From NCBI RefSeq assembly GCF_002874965.1, contig NZ_CP025624.1, forward strand, positions 1,984,001-2,048,000: DNA of 64,000 bases, written 5' to 3'. Under the pieces are notes generated by a model. That model was given only the letters and a program-made list of their open reading frames with translations. It had not been told where the DNA came from and did not search any database. This DNA comes from Pseudomonas sp. NC02 (GTDB lineage Bacteria > Pseudomonadota > Gammaproteobacteria > Pseudomonadales > Pseudomonadaceae). Made by a program: the position numbers and the translations under genes. Positions 29,427 through 38,180 of the stretch are shown in pieces. Numbering within the stretch: the stretch's first letter is position 1; each line of letters opens with the position of its first letter.

Positions 29427-32078
29427 ATGAGCGACTCCGGCCGCGCCGATGCCCTGTTAGCCGATCTACCCCGGGACGGCCGTGGCCGGCTCAAAGTCTT
29501 CCTCGGCGCCGCGCCCGGCGTGGGCAAGACCTACGCCATGCTCCAGGCCGCCCACACCCAGCTGCGCCAGGGCGTGCGGCTGATTGCCGGCGTAGTGGAA
29601 ACCCACGGTCGCGCCGAGACCGAAGCCTTGCTCAGCGGCTTGCCACAACAGCCGCTGCTGCGTTCCGAATACCGCGGCGTGATGCTGGAGGAAATGGACC
29701 TCGACGGCCTGCTCGCCGCCAAGCCCAAACTGGTGCTGGTGGACGAACTGGCCCACAGCAACGCCCCCGGCAGCCGCCACGAAAAACGCTGGCAAGACAT
29801 TCAGGAATTGCTCTCGGCGGGCATCAACGTCTTCACCACGGTCAACGTCCAGCACCTGGAAAGCCTCAACGACCAGGTGCGCGGCATTACCGGCGTGCAA
29901 GTGCGCGAGACCTTGCCCGACTGGGTCTTGCAGGAAGCCGATGAACTGCTGCTGATCGACCTGCCATCCCGGGAACTGCTGGAGCGCCTGCGGGACGGCA
30001 AGGTGTACGTGCCGGAACAGGCCCGTGCTGCCATCGATGCCTTCTTCACCCAGACCAACCTCATGGCCCTGCGCGAGCTGGCGATGCAAACCGCCGCGGC
30101 CCATGTCGACGATGACCTGGCCCAGGGTTATCGCCAATTGGGCCAGGCCGCACCGGCTGTGCGTGGCCGCTTGCTGGTGGGCGTGGACGGCGATGCCCAG
30201 GCCGAACGCCTGGTGCGTCATGCCAGCCGCGTAGCCCAGCGTCGGCATTTGCCGTGGAGCCTGGTGCATGTGGATAACGGCCGGGTGCGGGATGAACAAT
30301 CGCGCCTGCGCCTGCAAAACGCCCAGCAACTGGCCGAGCGCCTCGGTGGCGAAGTGGTGCTGCTGCGGGCGGGGGAAGTGGCCAAGACCTTGATCCAGCA
30401 TGCTGCCGAACGCCGCGCCAGCCTGATTCTGGTGGGGCAATCGCGGCCGCGCTGGCATCGCACCGTGTTTGGTGGTGGCCTGGCGTCGCGTTTGTTGCGC
30501 AATGCCCGGGGCCTGGAAATCAACGTCCTCGACAGTGACGAAGTGCCGGCTCCGCCACGCCTGCCGGATGTGCGCGGGCTGGTGTGGTTTGACTATGCCC
30601 TCGCCGTGGTGGCAACCGTGATTGCGGCGGCGGTCGCTTGGGGCGTCGCCAGTGTTTTGCCTTTACCGAATATCTCGCTGGTGTTCCTCGCCGCCGTATT
30701 GCTGGTGGCGGTGCGCAGTAGCCTGGGGCCGGCGCTGGCGTGTGCGGCGCTGTCATTCCTGAGCTACGACTTCCTGTTCATCCCGCCGAATTTCTCGTTC
30801 GCGATCCAGCGTGAAGAAGACGTGCTGACGCTGTTGTTCTTCCTGCTGATGGCGGCGCTCACCGGTAATCTCGCTGCACGCCAGCGCCGGCAGTTGCAGG
30901 CGCTGCGCGATACCCAGGAAGAAACCACCGAGCTGCTCGACCTGTCCCGCAAACTCACCGCCGCCACCGATCGCCAGGCAGTGATCAGTGCCGCCGCGCA
31001 TCATCTGGAAGGCTGGAGCGACCTGCAATTGTGCCTGCTCAACCGCGACGGGCAGGGCGACTGGAAGGTCGAGACCGGAGGCCCTATCACCTTTACCGAA
31101 GCCGAACGCGCCGCCGCCGACTGGGCCTGGCAGCACGATCAGCCGGCCGGCATGGGCACCGGCACCTTGCCTTTCGGGCGCTGGTGGTGGTGGCCGTTGT
31201 CCAGCGAAGAAGGCCCGTTGGGTCTGCTGGGGGTCAGCCCGAAGGCCGGGCTTGAACTGAGCGGCCAGCGCCGTCGCCTGCTCACGGCCTTGAGCCAGCC
31301 ATTGGCTCAAGCCCTGGCCCGTGCGCAGCTCGGCCAGGAACTGGAAGCGGCACGCCTGCACGGTGAAACCGAGCAATTGCGCAGCGCCTTGCTGGCTTCG
31401 GTGTCTCACGATTTGCGCACACCGCTGACCTCCATGCGTGGCAGCATCGACAGCCTGTTGGCCCTCGGCGAGGCGATTCCCCTGGAAGATCGCCGGGAGC
31501 TGCTGGAAGGCACTCGCGATGAGGCTGAGCGCCTGGATCGCTACATCCAGAACCTGCTGGACATGACTCGCCTGGGTCACGGCGCCCTGAAGCTGGCGCG
31601 GGACTGGGTGTCACCCGGCGATATCGTCGGCAGCTCCCTGGGCCGCTTGCGTGCGGTATTGGCGCCGCTGCAGGTGATCACCGACGTGCCGCCCGAGCTG
31701 CCGCTGCTCTACGTGCATGCCGCGTTGATCGAGCAAGCACTGGTCAACGTACTGGAAAATGCCGCACGCTTCTCGCCGCCACAAGGCCGGCTGAAACTCA
31801 GCGCGGGCGTGCAGGATAGCCAGTTGTTTTTTGCTGTTGCCGATGAGGGACCGGGGATTCCCGAGGAGGAGCGGGCGAAGATTTTCGATATGTTCTACAC
31901 CGCCGCCAGGGGGGATCGCGGCGGGCAGGGCACCGGGCTCGGCCTGGCGATCTGCCAGGGCATGGTCGGCGCCCACGGCGGGCATATCAGCGTGGCCGAC
32001 GGCATTGAGGGCCGTGGCACCTGCATCACTTTATTCCTGCCATTGCAGGCCCAGCCTGGCCTGGAAAGCGAACCTTGA
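29427..32078 (+). CDS. kdpD: KdpD sensor histidine kinase
   Basis: An 883-residue membrane sensor of potassium limitation. The N-terminal KdpD domain has the Walker A motif GAAPGVGKT at residues 27-35 and Walker B-like LVLVDELAHSNAPGSRHEKR near 100-120. A universal-stress-like domain follows (about 240-365), then four closely packed helices at about 390-480, a GAF-like region, and the kinase core with His661 in SVSHDLRTPLTSM, LVNVLENAARFSP, ADEGPGIPEEE and GTGLGLAICQGMVGAHGG. AAGGAAG precedes the ATG. It phosphorylates KdpE, encoded next. Confidence 0.96.
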   Translation: MSDSGRADALLADLPRDGRGRLKVFLGAAPGVGKTYAMLQAAHTQLRQGVRLIAGVVETHGRAETEALLSGLPQQPLLRSEYRGVMLEEMDLDGLLAAKPKLVLVDELAHSNAPGSRHEKRWQDIQELLSAGINVFTTVNVQHLESLNDQVRGITGVQVRETLPDWVLQEADELLLIDLPSRELLERLRDGKVYVPEQARAAIDAFFTQTNLMALRELAMQTAAAHVDDDLAQGYRQLGQAAPAVRGRLLVGVDGDAQAERLVRHASRVAQRRHLPWSLVHVDNGRVRDEQSRLRLQNAQQLAERLGGEVVLLRAGEVAKTLIQHAAERRASLILVGQSRPRWHRTVFGGGLASRLLRNARGLEINVLDSDEVPAPPRLPDVRGLVWFDYALAVVATVIAAAVAWGVASVLPLPNISLVFLAAVLLVAVRSSLGPALACAALSFLSYDFLFIPPNFSFAIQREEDVLTLLFFLLMAALTGNLAARQRRQLQALRDTQEETTELLDLSRKLTAATDRQAVISAAAHHLEGWSDLQLCLLNRDGQGDWKVETGGPITFTEAERAAADWAWQHDQPAGMGTGTLPFGRWWWWPLSSEEGPLGLLGVSPKAGLELSGQRRRLLTALSQPLAQALARAQLGQELEAARLHGETEQLRSALLASVSHDLRTPLTSMRGSIDSLLALGEAIPLEDRRELLEGTRDEAERLDRYIQNLLDMTRLGHGALKLARDWVSPGDIVGSSLGRLRAVLAPLQVITDVPPELPLLYVHAALIEQALVNVLENAARFSPPQGRLKLSAGVQDSQLFFAVADEGPGIPEEERAKIFDMFYTAARGDRGGQGTGLGLAICQGMVGAHGGHISVADGIEGRGTCITLFLPLQAQPGLESEP

Positions 32079-32115
32079 GCTACCCTCTTTTCTTCACGGA
32101 TTTTGATTGGACACC

Positions 32116-32811
32116 ATGAGCCAGACTGCGACGATTTTGGTCATTGACGACGAACCGCAGATCCGCAAGTTCTTGCGTATCAGCCTGGCCTCCCAGGGCT
32201 ACAAAGTGATCGAGGCCGGCACCGGCAACGAAGGCCTGGCGCAGGCTGCCTTGAGTAAACCGGACCTGCTGGTGCTCGACCTCGGCCTGCCGGACATGGA
32301 CGGCCAGCAGGTGCTGCGCGAGTTTCGTGAGTGGTCCACAGTACCGGTACTGGTGTTGTCGGTGCGCGCCAGTGAAGTGCAAAAAGTCGAGGCGCTGGAC
32401 AACGGCGCCAATGACTATGTGACCAAGCCATTTGGCATCCAGGAGTTTCTTGCACGGGTGCGGGCGTTGTTGCGCCAGGCGCCGGCGGGGGAGGCCCAGG
32501 AAGCGGCACTACGTTTTGGCCCGCTGACGGTAGACCTGGCTTATCGGCGGGTGCTGCTGGACGGTGTCGAAGTGGCGCTGACCCGCAAGGAATACGCGGT
32601 ACTGGCGCAACTGGCGCGGCATCCCGGGCGGGTGATCACCCAGCAGCAACTGCTCAAGGATATCTGGGGCCCGACCCATACCGAAGACAGCCATTACCTG
32701 CGGATTGTGGTGGGGCATCTGCGCCAGAAACTGGCGGATGATCCGACCCAACCACGGTTTATCGTGACTGAGGCCGGTGTTGGGTATCGGCTATTGAACA
32801 CCGAAGCCTGA
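32116..32811 (+). CDS. kdpE: KdpE response regulator
   Basis: An OmpR/PhoB-type activator of kdpFABC, 231 residues. The receiver domain begins TATILVIDDEPQIRKFLR; the phospho-acceptor is Asp55 in LLVLDLGLPDMDG, with VLSVRA and NDYVTKPFG later. The winged-helix domain (about 130-228) has LTRKEYAVLAQLARHPGRVI and HYLRIVVGHLRQKL. The ATG at 32116 was preferred to a TTG nine bases upstream since MSQTATILVIDDE is the usual opening. The receiver-output arrangement is complete, with no sign of damage. Confidence 0.95.
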   Translation: MSQTATILVIDDEPQIRKFLRISLASQGYKVIEAGTGNEGLAQAALSKPDLLVLDLGLPDMDGQQVLREFREWSTVPVLVLSVRASEVQKVEALDNGANDYVTKPFGIQEFLARVRALLRQAPAGEAQEAALRFGPLTVDLAYRRVLLDGVEVALTRKEYAVLAQLARHPGRVITQQQLLKDIWGPTHTEDSHYLRIVVGHLRQKLADDPTQPRFIVTEAGVGYRLLNTEA

Positions 32812-32825
32812 AGCGTTAGCTCACC

Positions 32826-32919
32826 TGTGGCGAGGGAGCTTGCTCCCGCTGGGCTGCGCAGCAGCCCCAGAATCCTGGGAGCGCTTCGCACTCCAGCGGG
32901 AGCAAGCTCCCTCGCCACA
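32826..32919. repeat. Inverted REP doublet between kdpE and the patatin gene
   Basis: Two 27-base arms, 32826-32852 and 32893-32919, are perfect reverse complements; the core is GGCGAGGGAGCTTGCTCCCG, itself partly palindromic. The loop of 40 bases contains GGCTGCGCAGCAGCC, another palindrome. This belongs to a different REP group from the doublet after kdpC. It sits between convergent genes and may act as a bidirectional terminator. Confidence 0.9.
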
Positions 32920-32939
32920 CAAGCCCTGCTTATCAAACC

Positions 32940-33977
32940 TCAGTGTTGCTCGCTCTCGTAACGATCCAGCGTATCGCTCGCGATCTCCCGCCCCAGCGCG
33001 ATCAACTCCGGCGCTTTGTAAAACTCGAAAAACCGGCACACGCGCTTCGGCACGTTGATCAGAATATCCGGCGGATACCCGGCGATCTTGTACTGCGCCA
33101 ATGACGTCTGCATCACCTCAAAGCTCTGGTTGATCAAATCCAGCAGCGATGCAGGCCCCACGTTATCGATGATGAACGAGCCGGTCGCCGACTTTGGCGC
33201 CCCGGCCTTTTCCGGTGCCGCCGCCGGTTGTTGCGCCTCGGGTTCGGCAGAGTCCAGCCACGGGTTGATGTCGGCAGCCTGGGCCAGCAGCGCTTCCTGT
33301 TCCAGCATCAACAACTGCTCGGCCTGCTTGCGCCGAAACGGCAAGTGCGAACCCAGTGAACGCACCAGGTTGTCGAAGCGGCTCCTGAACGCCGGCGGAC
33401 GCTGGATCACCGGAAGCTTGTAGTGCTTCTGGTTGGTGGAGTTGAGGTTGACCGCAATGATCAGGTCGCAGTGGCTCGACACCACCGGCACGATCGGCAG
33501 AGGGTTCAGCAAGCCGCCGTCCACCAGCATGCGATTGCCCTGCATCACCGGGGTGAACAGGCTGGGAATCGCCGCCGAGGCCCGCATGGCCTGGTGCAGG
33601 CAGCCTTCCTGGAACCAGATTTCCTGCTGGTTGGTCAGGTCCGTGGCCACGGCGGTGTAGGGAATGCGCAGGTCTTCGATATTGATCTCGCCGACGATCT
33701 TGCGGATCTGCCCGAACACCTTCTCGCCACGGATCGCCCCCAGGCGAAAGCTCACGTCTACCAGGCGCAGTACGTCCAGGTAGTCGAGGCTTTCGATCCA
33801 GTTTCGGTACTCTTCCAGCTTGCCCGCGGCATAGATCCCACCCACCACGGCGCCCATGGAGCAACCGGCAATGCAGGCGATGTCGTAGCCGCGTTTTTCG
33901 ATTTCCTCGATCACGCCGATATGGGCGTAGCCCCGGGCGCCGCCGGAGCCCAGCACCAATGCAACACGTTTCTTCAT
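32940..33977 (-). CDS. Patatin-like phospholipase, RssA family
   Basis: A 345-residue predicted lipid acyl hydrolase. The oxyanion loop GSGGARG is at residues 10-16, the nucleophile Ser40 lies in AGCSMGAVVGG, and the catalytic Asp is in MLVDGGLLNPLPI near 165. After the catalytic core there is a variable C-terminal stretch rich in Ala, Pro and Glu (about 255-290). The start at 33977 follows AGGATCAGG and gives MKKRVALVLGSGGARG; a longer frame adds ten unrelated residues. It is monocistronic, convergent with kdpE. Confidence 0.88.
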   Translation of the reverse strand: MKKRVALVLGSGGARGYAHIGVIEEIEKRGYDIACIAGCSMGAVVGGIYAAGKLEEYRNWIESLDYLDVLRLVDVSFRLGAIRGEKVFGQIRKIVGEINIEDLRIPYTAVATDLTNQQEIWFQEGCLHQAMRASAAIPSLFTPVMQGNRMLVDGGLLNPLPIVPVVSSHCDLIIAVNLNSTNQKHYKLPVIQRPPAFRSRFDNLVRSLGSHLPFRRKQAEQLLMLEQEALLAQAADINPWLDSAEPEAQQPAAAPEKAGAPKSATGSFIIDNVGPASLLDLINQSFEVMQTSLAQYKIAGYPPDILINVPKRVCRFFEFYKAPELIALGREIASDTLDRYESEQH

Positions 33978-34194
33978 GACCTGATCCTTCGCAAAACAGG
34001 TGACCACAATGCACCCATCGAGGGGCGCGCTTCAATCATCACTGTCACAACCAATTATTTTCGCGAGCGGGCCACCACGCTCGGGTATGCTCTGGCAATC
34101 GGGACTGCGGATTCAGGCAGTCGGATAAGGCACTTTTCGGTGTAGGCAACGTCTACACCTGTGACTGTTTTTTCTTTTCTTGAGGTGTCATTTG

Positions 34195-34473
34195 ATGAAA
34201 GCCTGGATGTGTGTGCCTGTGATCGTGTTGGCCCTGGCCGGTTGTGCCGGGAAAACCGCTTATCGCGACAGCTGCGGCACGCAACTGGATGCTGCGTGGC
34301 ACGAGCTGGACCTGGCCAAGGCCGAAGGTTTCGCCGGCACCGTGAGTTACTCCAAGGCTCTGTCGTTGTTGACTGGCGCCAAGACCCAGCAGCAGTTCGA
34401 AGCCTTCGAAGGCTGCTCGACCAAGGCCGAGAAAGCCCGCTTCTATATTCGTGAGTCGCGCGCAGGGCGCTAA
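34195..34473 (+). CDS. Small lipoprotein of unknown function
   Basis: Ninety-two residues with a lipoprotein signal peptide: hydrophobic stretch 7-15 and lipobox LAGC with Cys17. Asp is not at +2 (sequence CAGK), so outer-membrane sorting is expected. The mature part has two further cysteines (in SCGTQL and EGCSTKAE) that may form a disulfide, and a helical, Ala/Lys-rich body. GAGGT lies before the ATG at 34195; an in-frame TTG at 34180 is less likely. I do not recognise a named family. Confidence 0.75.
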   Translation: MKAWMCVPVIVLALAGCAGKTAYRDSCGTQLDAAWHELDLAKAEGFAGTVSYSKALSLLTGAKTQQQFEAFEGCSTKAEKARFYIRESRAGR

Positions 34474-34553
34474 CCCCGCGTAGCAGCTGTCGAGTGCAAC
34501 GAGGCTGCGTCGGCGGCCTCAAGCCCGAAGGTTTAATCATTGAGGAGGAAAGG

Positions 34554-35318
34554 ATGTCAGCCTTGGTCGATCAGCTAGTCGCTCAGGTCATCGGCCTGGA
34601 AGTTGGGTTACTGAGCTGCCAGGCGCGCCTCGCCGCCGTCACGGACGACGAGGCCCTGCATGATCTGCGTACCACGGTGCGGCGCTTGCGCAGCCTGTTG
34701 CGGCCATTGCGCGGGTTGCCCGGTGTCGAGCAGCTCGAGGCGGCCGCCAGTGCCGTCGGCCAACTGACCACGCCATTTCGCGACCGCGAAGTGCTGGCGG
34801 CGTACCTCCACCAACACGGCCATCATGAGGCGGCCGAGCGGCGTATCCGGCAGCAGCCGGCCACCTACCGCTCGGTTGCACAAGGGCCAGATCTGGCGCA
34901 ACTGCTGTTGATCCTCGAAGCATTCCCCCGCTTTATCCGCGCCTCCCAACGGCAGAAATTGCTCAAGGGCCTGCGCACGCGCATTGAAAAACGCCTGGCC
35001 AAGCAATGGAAGAAGCTCGGCGAAGCGCTGCACGACCCCAACCACGACCGTCATCGCCTGCGCCTGTTGATCAAGCGCGTGCGTTATGCGGCCGAGGCTT
35101 ATCCCGAGCTGAACAAGCTACCGCCCAAAGCCATATCGCGTCTCAAGGCGGCCCAGGGCGCCCTGGGTGATTGGCACGATTGCTGGCAATGGCTGGCGCA
35201 AGCCGGGCACGAGCCCGATTTGCAGCCGTGCGTGCCTGGTTGGCACCGCACCATGGCCGAGGCGGAAGGGCAGGCGGATCGGGTTTTGGATAAGTTGAAC
35301 GCCGACTGCTTCGCTTGA
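34554..35318 (+). CDS. CHAD-domain protein
   Basis: A 254-residue all-helical protein with the conserved histidine- and arginine-rich pattern of CHAD domains: ALHDLRTTVRRLRSLLRPLRG near 29-50 and DRHRLRLLIKRVRYAAEAYPEL near 165-187, which are the two signature repeats, plus GDWHDCWQWL near 205. CHAD proteins are known to bind inorganic polyphosphate and are often near CYTH or polyphosphate genes; none is here. GAGGAGGAAAGG before the ATG at 34554 is a very strong ribosome site and fixes the start. Confidence 0.88.
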   Translation: MSALVDQLVAQVIGLEVGLLSCQARLAAVTDDEALHDLRTTVRRLRSLLRPLRGLPGVEQLEAAASAVGQLTTPFRDREVLAAYLHQHGHHEAAERRIRQQPATYRSVAQGPDLAQLLLILEAFPRFIRASQRQKLLKGLRTRIEKRLAKQWKKLGEALHDPNHDRHRLRLLIKRVRYAAEAYPELNKLPPKAISRLKAAQGALGDWHDCWQWLAQAGHEPDLQPCVPGWHRTMAEAEGQADRVLDKLNADCFA

Positions 35319-35390
35319 CCCTGCGACCTATCTGTCCGGGATTTTGGCCGGAATAGGCGCTGCATGGTGTAGGCCGGCTGGTTAAGATCC

Positions 35391-35413
35391 CTCAACTCCT
35401 TTTTCAAGTTGAG
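35391..35413 (+). promoter_or_regulatory. Hairpin overlapping the thioesterase ribosome site
   Basis: CTCAACT (35391-35397) is complementary to AGTTGAG (35407-35413), loop of nine bases with a T-run. The right arm includes the GAG of the probable ribosome site seven bases before the ATG at 35420. It could reduce translation until opened. The T-run lies in the loop, so it is not a terminator. Confidence 0.4.
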
Positions 35414-35419
35414 ACCGCC

Positions 35420-36217
35420 ATGCGCTTTAGTGATTTGCTCGACGCTGCCCGCAGCCACCCGTTGGACGTTTCGATCCCGGCCGAATGGGCCCAGGGCCGC
35501 GCCAGCTTTGGCGGGCTGGTTGCGGCGTTGGAGTACGAGGCCTTGCGGGCGAAGGTCCCGGCGGATCGCCCGTTGCGCTCACTGGCGATCACCTTTGTGG
35601 GCCCGGTGGCGCCGGACGTGCCGGCCCGCTACGAAGTCGAAGTGCTGCGCGAAGGCAAGGCCGTCAGCCAAGTGCTGGGACGTGTGGTGCAGAACGGTGA
35701 AACGATGACCCTGGTGCAGGCCAGTTTTGGCGCATCACGGCCTTCGCAGATTGACGTCGCCGCCGAACCGGCGCCCACCTTCAAGCATTGGGATGAATGC
35801 CAGGAGTTGCCCTACATCAAAGGCGTGACGCCGGAGTTCATGCGCCACCTGGCGATGCGCTGGAGCGTCGGTGGCCTGCCGTTCACCGGCAATACATCCC
35901 GGGAGATGGGCGGCTGGGTGCGCTTGCGTGGCGATGTAAAAGAAGAGCCGCTGACCGAAGCGCACATCCTCGCGCTGGTGGATGCGTGGCCACCGTCGGT
36001 GTTGCCGCACCTGAAACAACCGGCGGCCGGCAGCACCCTGACCTGGACCATCGAATTTGTCCAACCGCTGCAAAACCTGAGCACCCTGGACTGGTGCCAA
36101 TACCTGGTCCACATCGAGCACGCCCGCGATGGCTATGGTCATGCGGCTGCGCAGTTGTGGAGCCCCGACGGCCAGTTGATCGCTATCAGCCGCCAGTCGG
36201 TGGTGGTGTTCGCCTGA
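35420..36217 (+). CDS. Acyl-CoA thioesterase-like double hot-dog protein
   Basis: A 265-residue protein resembling the TesB-like/4HBT_3 thioesterase group. The N-terminal hot-dog includes FGGLVAALEYEAL near 30 and LRSLAITFVGPVAPD near 55; the C-terminal hot-dog includes EMGGWVRLRG near 157, LALVDAWPPSVLP near 180 and LDWCQYLVHIEHARDGYG near 220, with the usual Asp of the second domain in ALVDAWPP. It probably hydrolyses acyl-CoA in the cytoplasm; chain-length preference cannot be read. It ends only four bases from the convergent gene. Confidence 0.82.
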   Translation: MRFSDLLDAARSHPLDVSIPAEWAQGRASFGGLVAALEYEALRAKVPADRPLRSLAITFVGPVAPDVPARYEVEVLREGKAVSQVLGRVVQNGETMTLVQASFGASRPSQIDVAAEPAPTFKHWDECQELPYIKGVTPEFMRHLAMRWSVGGLPFTGNTSREMGGWVRLRGDVKEEPLTEAHILALVDAWPPSVLPHLKQPAAGSTLTWTIEFVQPLQNLSTLDWCQYLVHIEHARDGYGHAAAQLWSPDGQLIAISRQSVVVFA

Positions 36218-36221
36218 GTCC

Positions 36222-36494
36222 TCAGACCAGCAAGTGTTGATCGCTGGAGGCGTCGCTGCCGCGTGCCTCCAGGCGGCGACCGTGATGCTGCAATGCAAGG
36301 GCTGCCAGAATGCCGACGATACCGATGGCGGCACTCGCCAGGTTCTCGCTGAACACGCCCGATGCCATCAACAGAAAACCGATGACCAGGAGTGGCAGCG
36401 CAATCAGCTGCAACACTTGATTGGTCCCGTGCTGGTGATTTTGCGGGTGGGTGCGCCATTGCCAGGCGGGGATATTTGGATGACGTTTGCCCAT
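36222..36494 (-). CDS. Small membrane protein of unknown function
   Basis: Ninety residues. A polar N-terminus (MGKRHPNIPAWQWRTHPQNH) is followed by two hydrophobic stretches at about 31-48 and 54-70 (LIALPLLVIGFLLMASGVFS and ASAAIGIVGILAALAL) and a charged tail. It is probably an inner-membrane protein with two helices. GAGGAATC before the ATG at 36494 supports this start over a longer frame. Downstream of the chemoreceptor gene on the same strand but separated by a strong hairpin. No family recognised. Confidence 0.65.
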   Translation of the reverse strand: MGKRHPNIPAWQWRTHPQNHQHGTNQVLQLIALPLLVIGFLLMASGVFSENLASAAIGIVGILAALALQHHGRRLEARGSDASSDQHLLV

Positions 36495-36566
36495 GATCGT
36501 GATTCCTCTGTCCGTTGAAACATCTTGAGCAGAGATTAGGTCGGGCAGGGTGGGGCTGCGAATCAA

Positions 36567-36593
36567 GGATGGCTATGGGGGCCATAGCCATCC
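36567..36593 (-). terminator. Strong hairpin after the chemoreceptor gene
   Basis: A 12-base perfect stem, 36567-36578 against 36582-36593, with a three-base loop. It lies 10 bases after the chemoreceptor stop on the - strand. The following T-run is poor, but the stem is long enough to suggest termination or 3' end protection. Confidence 0.6.
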
Positions 36594-36602
36594 CTTTAGG
36601 GG

Positions 36603-38084
36603 TTAGAGCCGCAACTGGCCGATGGCCTTGCTCAGTTCCCCGGCCAGGGTTGCCAGCTCATTGCTGGTGGTCGCCGAGTCTACCGTCTGCTGCACGGTGT
36701 TTTCGGTGACGTCCCGAATGCTCACCACCGCCCGATTCATTTCCTCGGCCACATGGCTTTGCTGCTCGGCAGCCACGGCAATCTGCGTGTTGCTCTCACG
36801 CATCTGCGCCACCGCGCCGGTGATCTCGGCGAGGGCAATCCCGGCTTCTTGAGCCTGTTGCACACAGTCGTCGGCCTTGAACGAGCTTTCCTGCATGAAA
36901 TCCACCGCGTCCCGGGTGCCGGCTTGCAGGGCGGACACCATGCGGGTGATTTCATCGGTGGAGCTTTGCACCCGCTTGGCCAGGTTGCGCACTTCGTCGG
37001 CGACCACGGCAAAACCCCGGCCCATTTCGCCGGCGCGGGCGGCTTCGATGGCGGCGTTGAGGGCCAGCAGGTTGGTCTGTTCGGCGATGCTGTGAATCAC
37101 CCCGACCACGCCATTGATTTTCTGGCTGTCCTCGGCCAGCTTCTGGATCATTTCGGCGGTCTGCTGCACGCCGGTGGACAGCCCGGCAATCGAGCGCTGT
37201 ACCCGGCTGACCACTTCCTGGCCGCTGCCGGCGAGAGTATCGGCCGTCTGTGACAGGTCGCGGGTGGCGCCGGCGTGCTGGGCGATGTGGTAGACGGTGG
37301 CGGTCATCTCGTTGATCGCCGTGGCGGCCTGGTCGGTTTCGCTTTGCTGGCCGAGCATGCCGTGCTGCACCTCGTTCATGCTGCTGGCCAGGCGTGCGGC
37401 GCCGTCGTCCAGTTGCCTGGCGGTGCGCGCAACCGTGTTGACCACCCGTTGATAACCCGCCTGCATCGCGTTGAAGGCGCTGGCCATCTGCCCGACTTCA
37501 TCCTTGCAGGCCAGGGGGACGCGGGCCGAGAGGTCGCCGGTTTTCTCGACGTGCAGCATCACGTCTTTCAAGGTGTTGAGCTGGCTGAGGAGAAAGCGGA
37601 TCAGCAGCTGTGAGGCGCCGAGCATGGCCAGCATCAGAATCATCACCGCTACGGCGTAGTTGGCGAAGCGTTCTTCGAACACTTGGCTCAAGCTGGGCCC
37701 GTAGGCCAGCACGGCGACCTGTTGACCGTCGGCACGGCTGATTACTTCGGCGCCCATCAGCGGGTTTTCGCCGAGCAGTGGCATGTGATTGAAATCCACC
37801 CAGCCACTGGCGTTGGCCAGGGCTGACAGATCTTCGTCGCCCAGTTGTGGGACTTTGCCCCTGGCAAACGTCAGCCAGTGCTCGCCCTTGGGCAGTGGCT
37901 GGCCGGCGGGCCAGGCAACGAGCAAGCGCCCCTGGGCTTGCGCCGACGCCTGTGAGGCCTGGCTGCGGGCCTGTTGTTCGAGCTGCACGGCGTACAACAC
38001 CAGCAGCAGGGTGGTGATGAAGGCGACCGCGTTCACGGCCCAGAATTTGTACTTCAGCGAGATGTTGCTAAGCCAGGCACCCAT
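36603..38084 (-). CDS. Methyl-accepting chemotaxis protein
   Basis: A 493-residue chemoreceptor. Helix one is at about 15-35, then a short periplasmic sensor (about 36-150, some 115 residues), helix two near 155-175, a HAMP domain ([19 protein letters not shown] near 220), and a long cytoplasmic coiled coil with the signalling tip [19 protein letters not shown] followed by [17 protein letters not shown]. The small sensor domain shows no recognised ligand family (PilJ-like or 4HB features are not clear). The start at [15 protein letters not shown] was chosen since the longer frame begins with unrelated residues. Confidence 0.92.
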   Translation of the reverse strand: MGAWLSNISLKYKFWAVNAVAFITTLLLVLYAVQLEQQARSQASQASAQAQGRLLVAWPAGQPLPKGEHWLTFARGKVPQLGDEDLSALANASGWVDFNHMPLLGENPLMGAEVISRADGQQVAVLAYGPSLSQVFEERFANYAVAVMILMLAMLGASQLLIRFLLSQLNTLKDVMLHVEKTGDLSARVPLACKDEVGQMASAFNAMQAGYQRVVNTVARTARQLDDGAARLASSMNEVQHGMLGQQSETDQAATAINEMTATVYHIAQHAGATRDLSQTADTLAGSGQEVVSRVQRSIAGLSTGVQQTAEMIQKLAEDSQKINGVVGVIHSIAEQTNLLALNAAIEAARAGEMGRGFAVVADEVRNLAKRVQSSTDEITRMVSALQAGTRDAVDFMQESSFKADDCVQQAQEAGIALAEITGAVAQMRESNTQIAVAAEQQSHVAEEMNRAVVSIRDVTENTVQQTVDSATTSNELATLAGELSKAIGQLRL

Positions 38085-38180
38085 GGAAGGTTTTCTCTGA
38101 TAGCGGAAACAGCATTGGCAAGGTGCCATTATTGTGCCGCTATCGGGATGCCGGGTTTTGATATGGGTCAATGCGCCGCG

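Noticed and set aside
32840..33058. A + strand frame running through the REP doublet after kdpE
   Set aside because: REP elements often create spurious open frames; it is opposite the patatin gene end.
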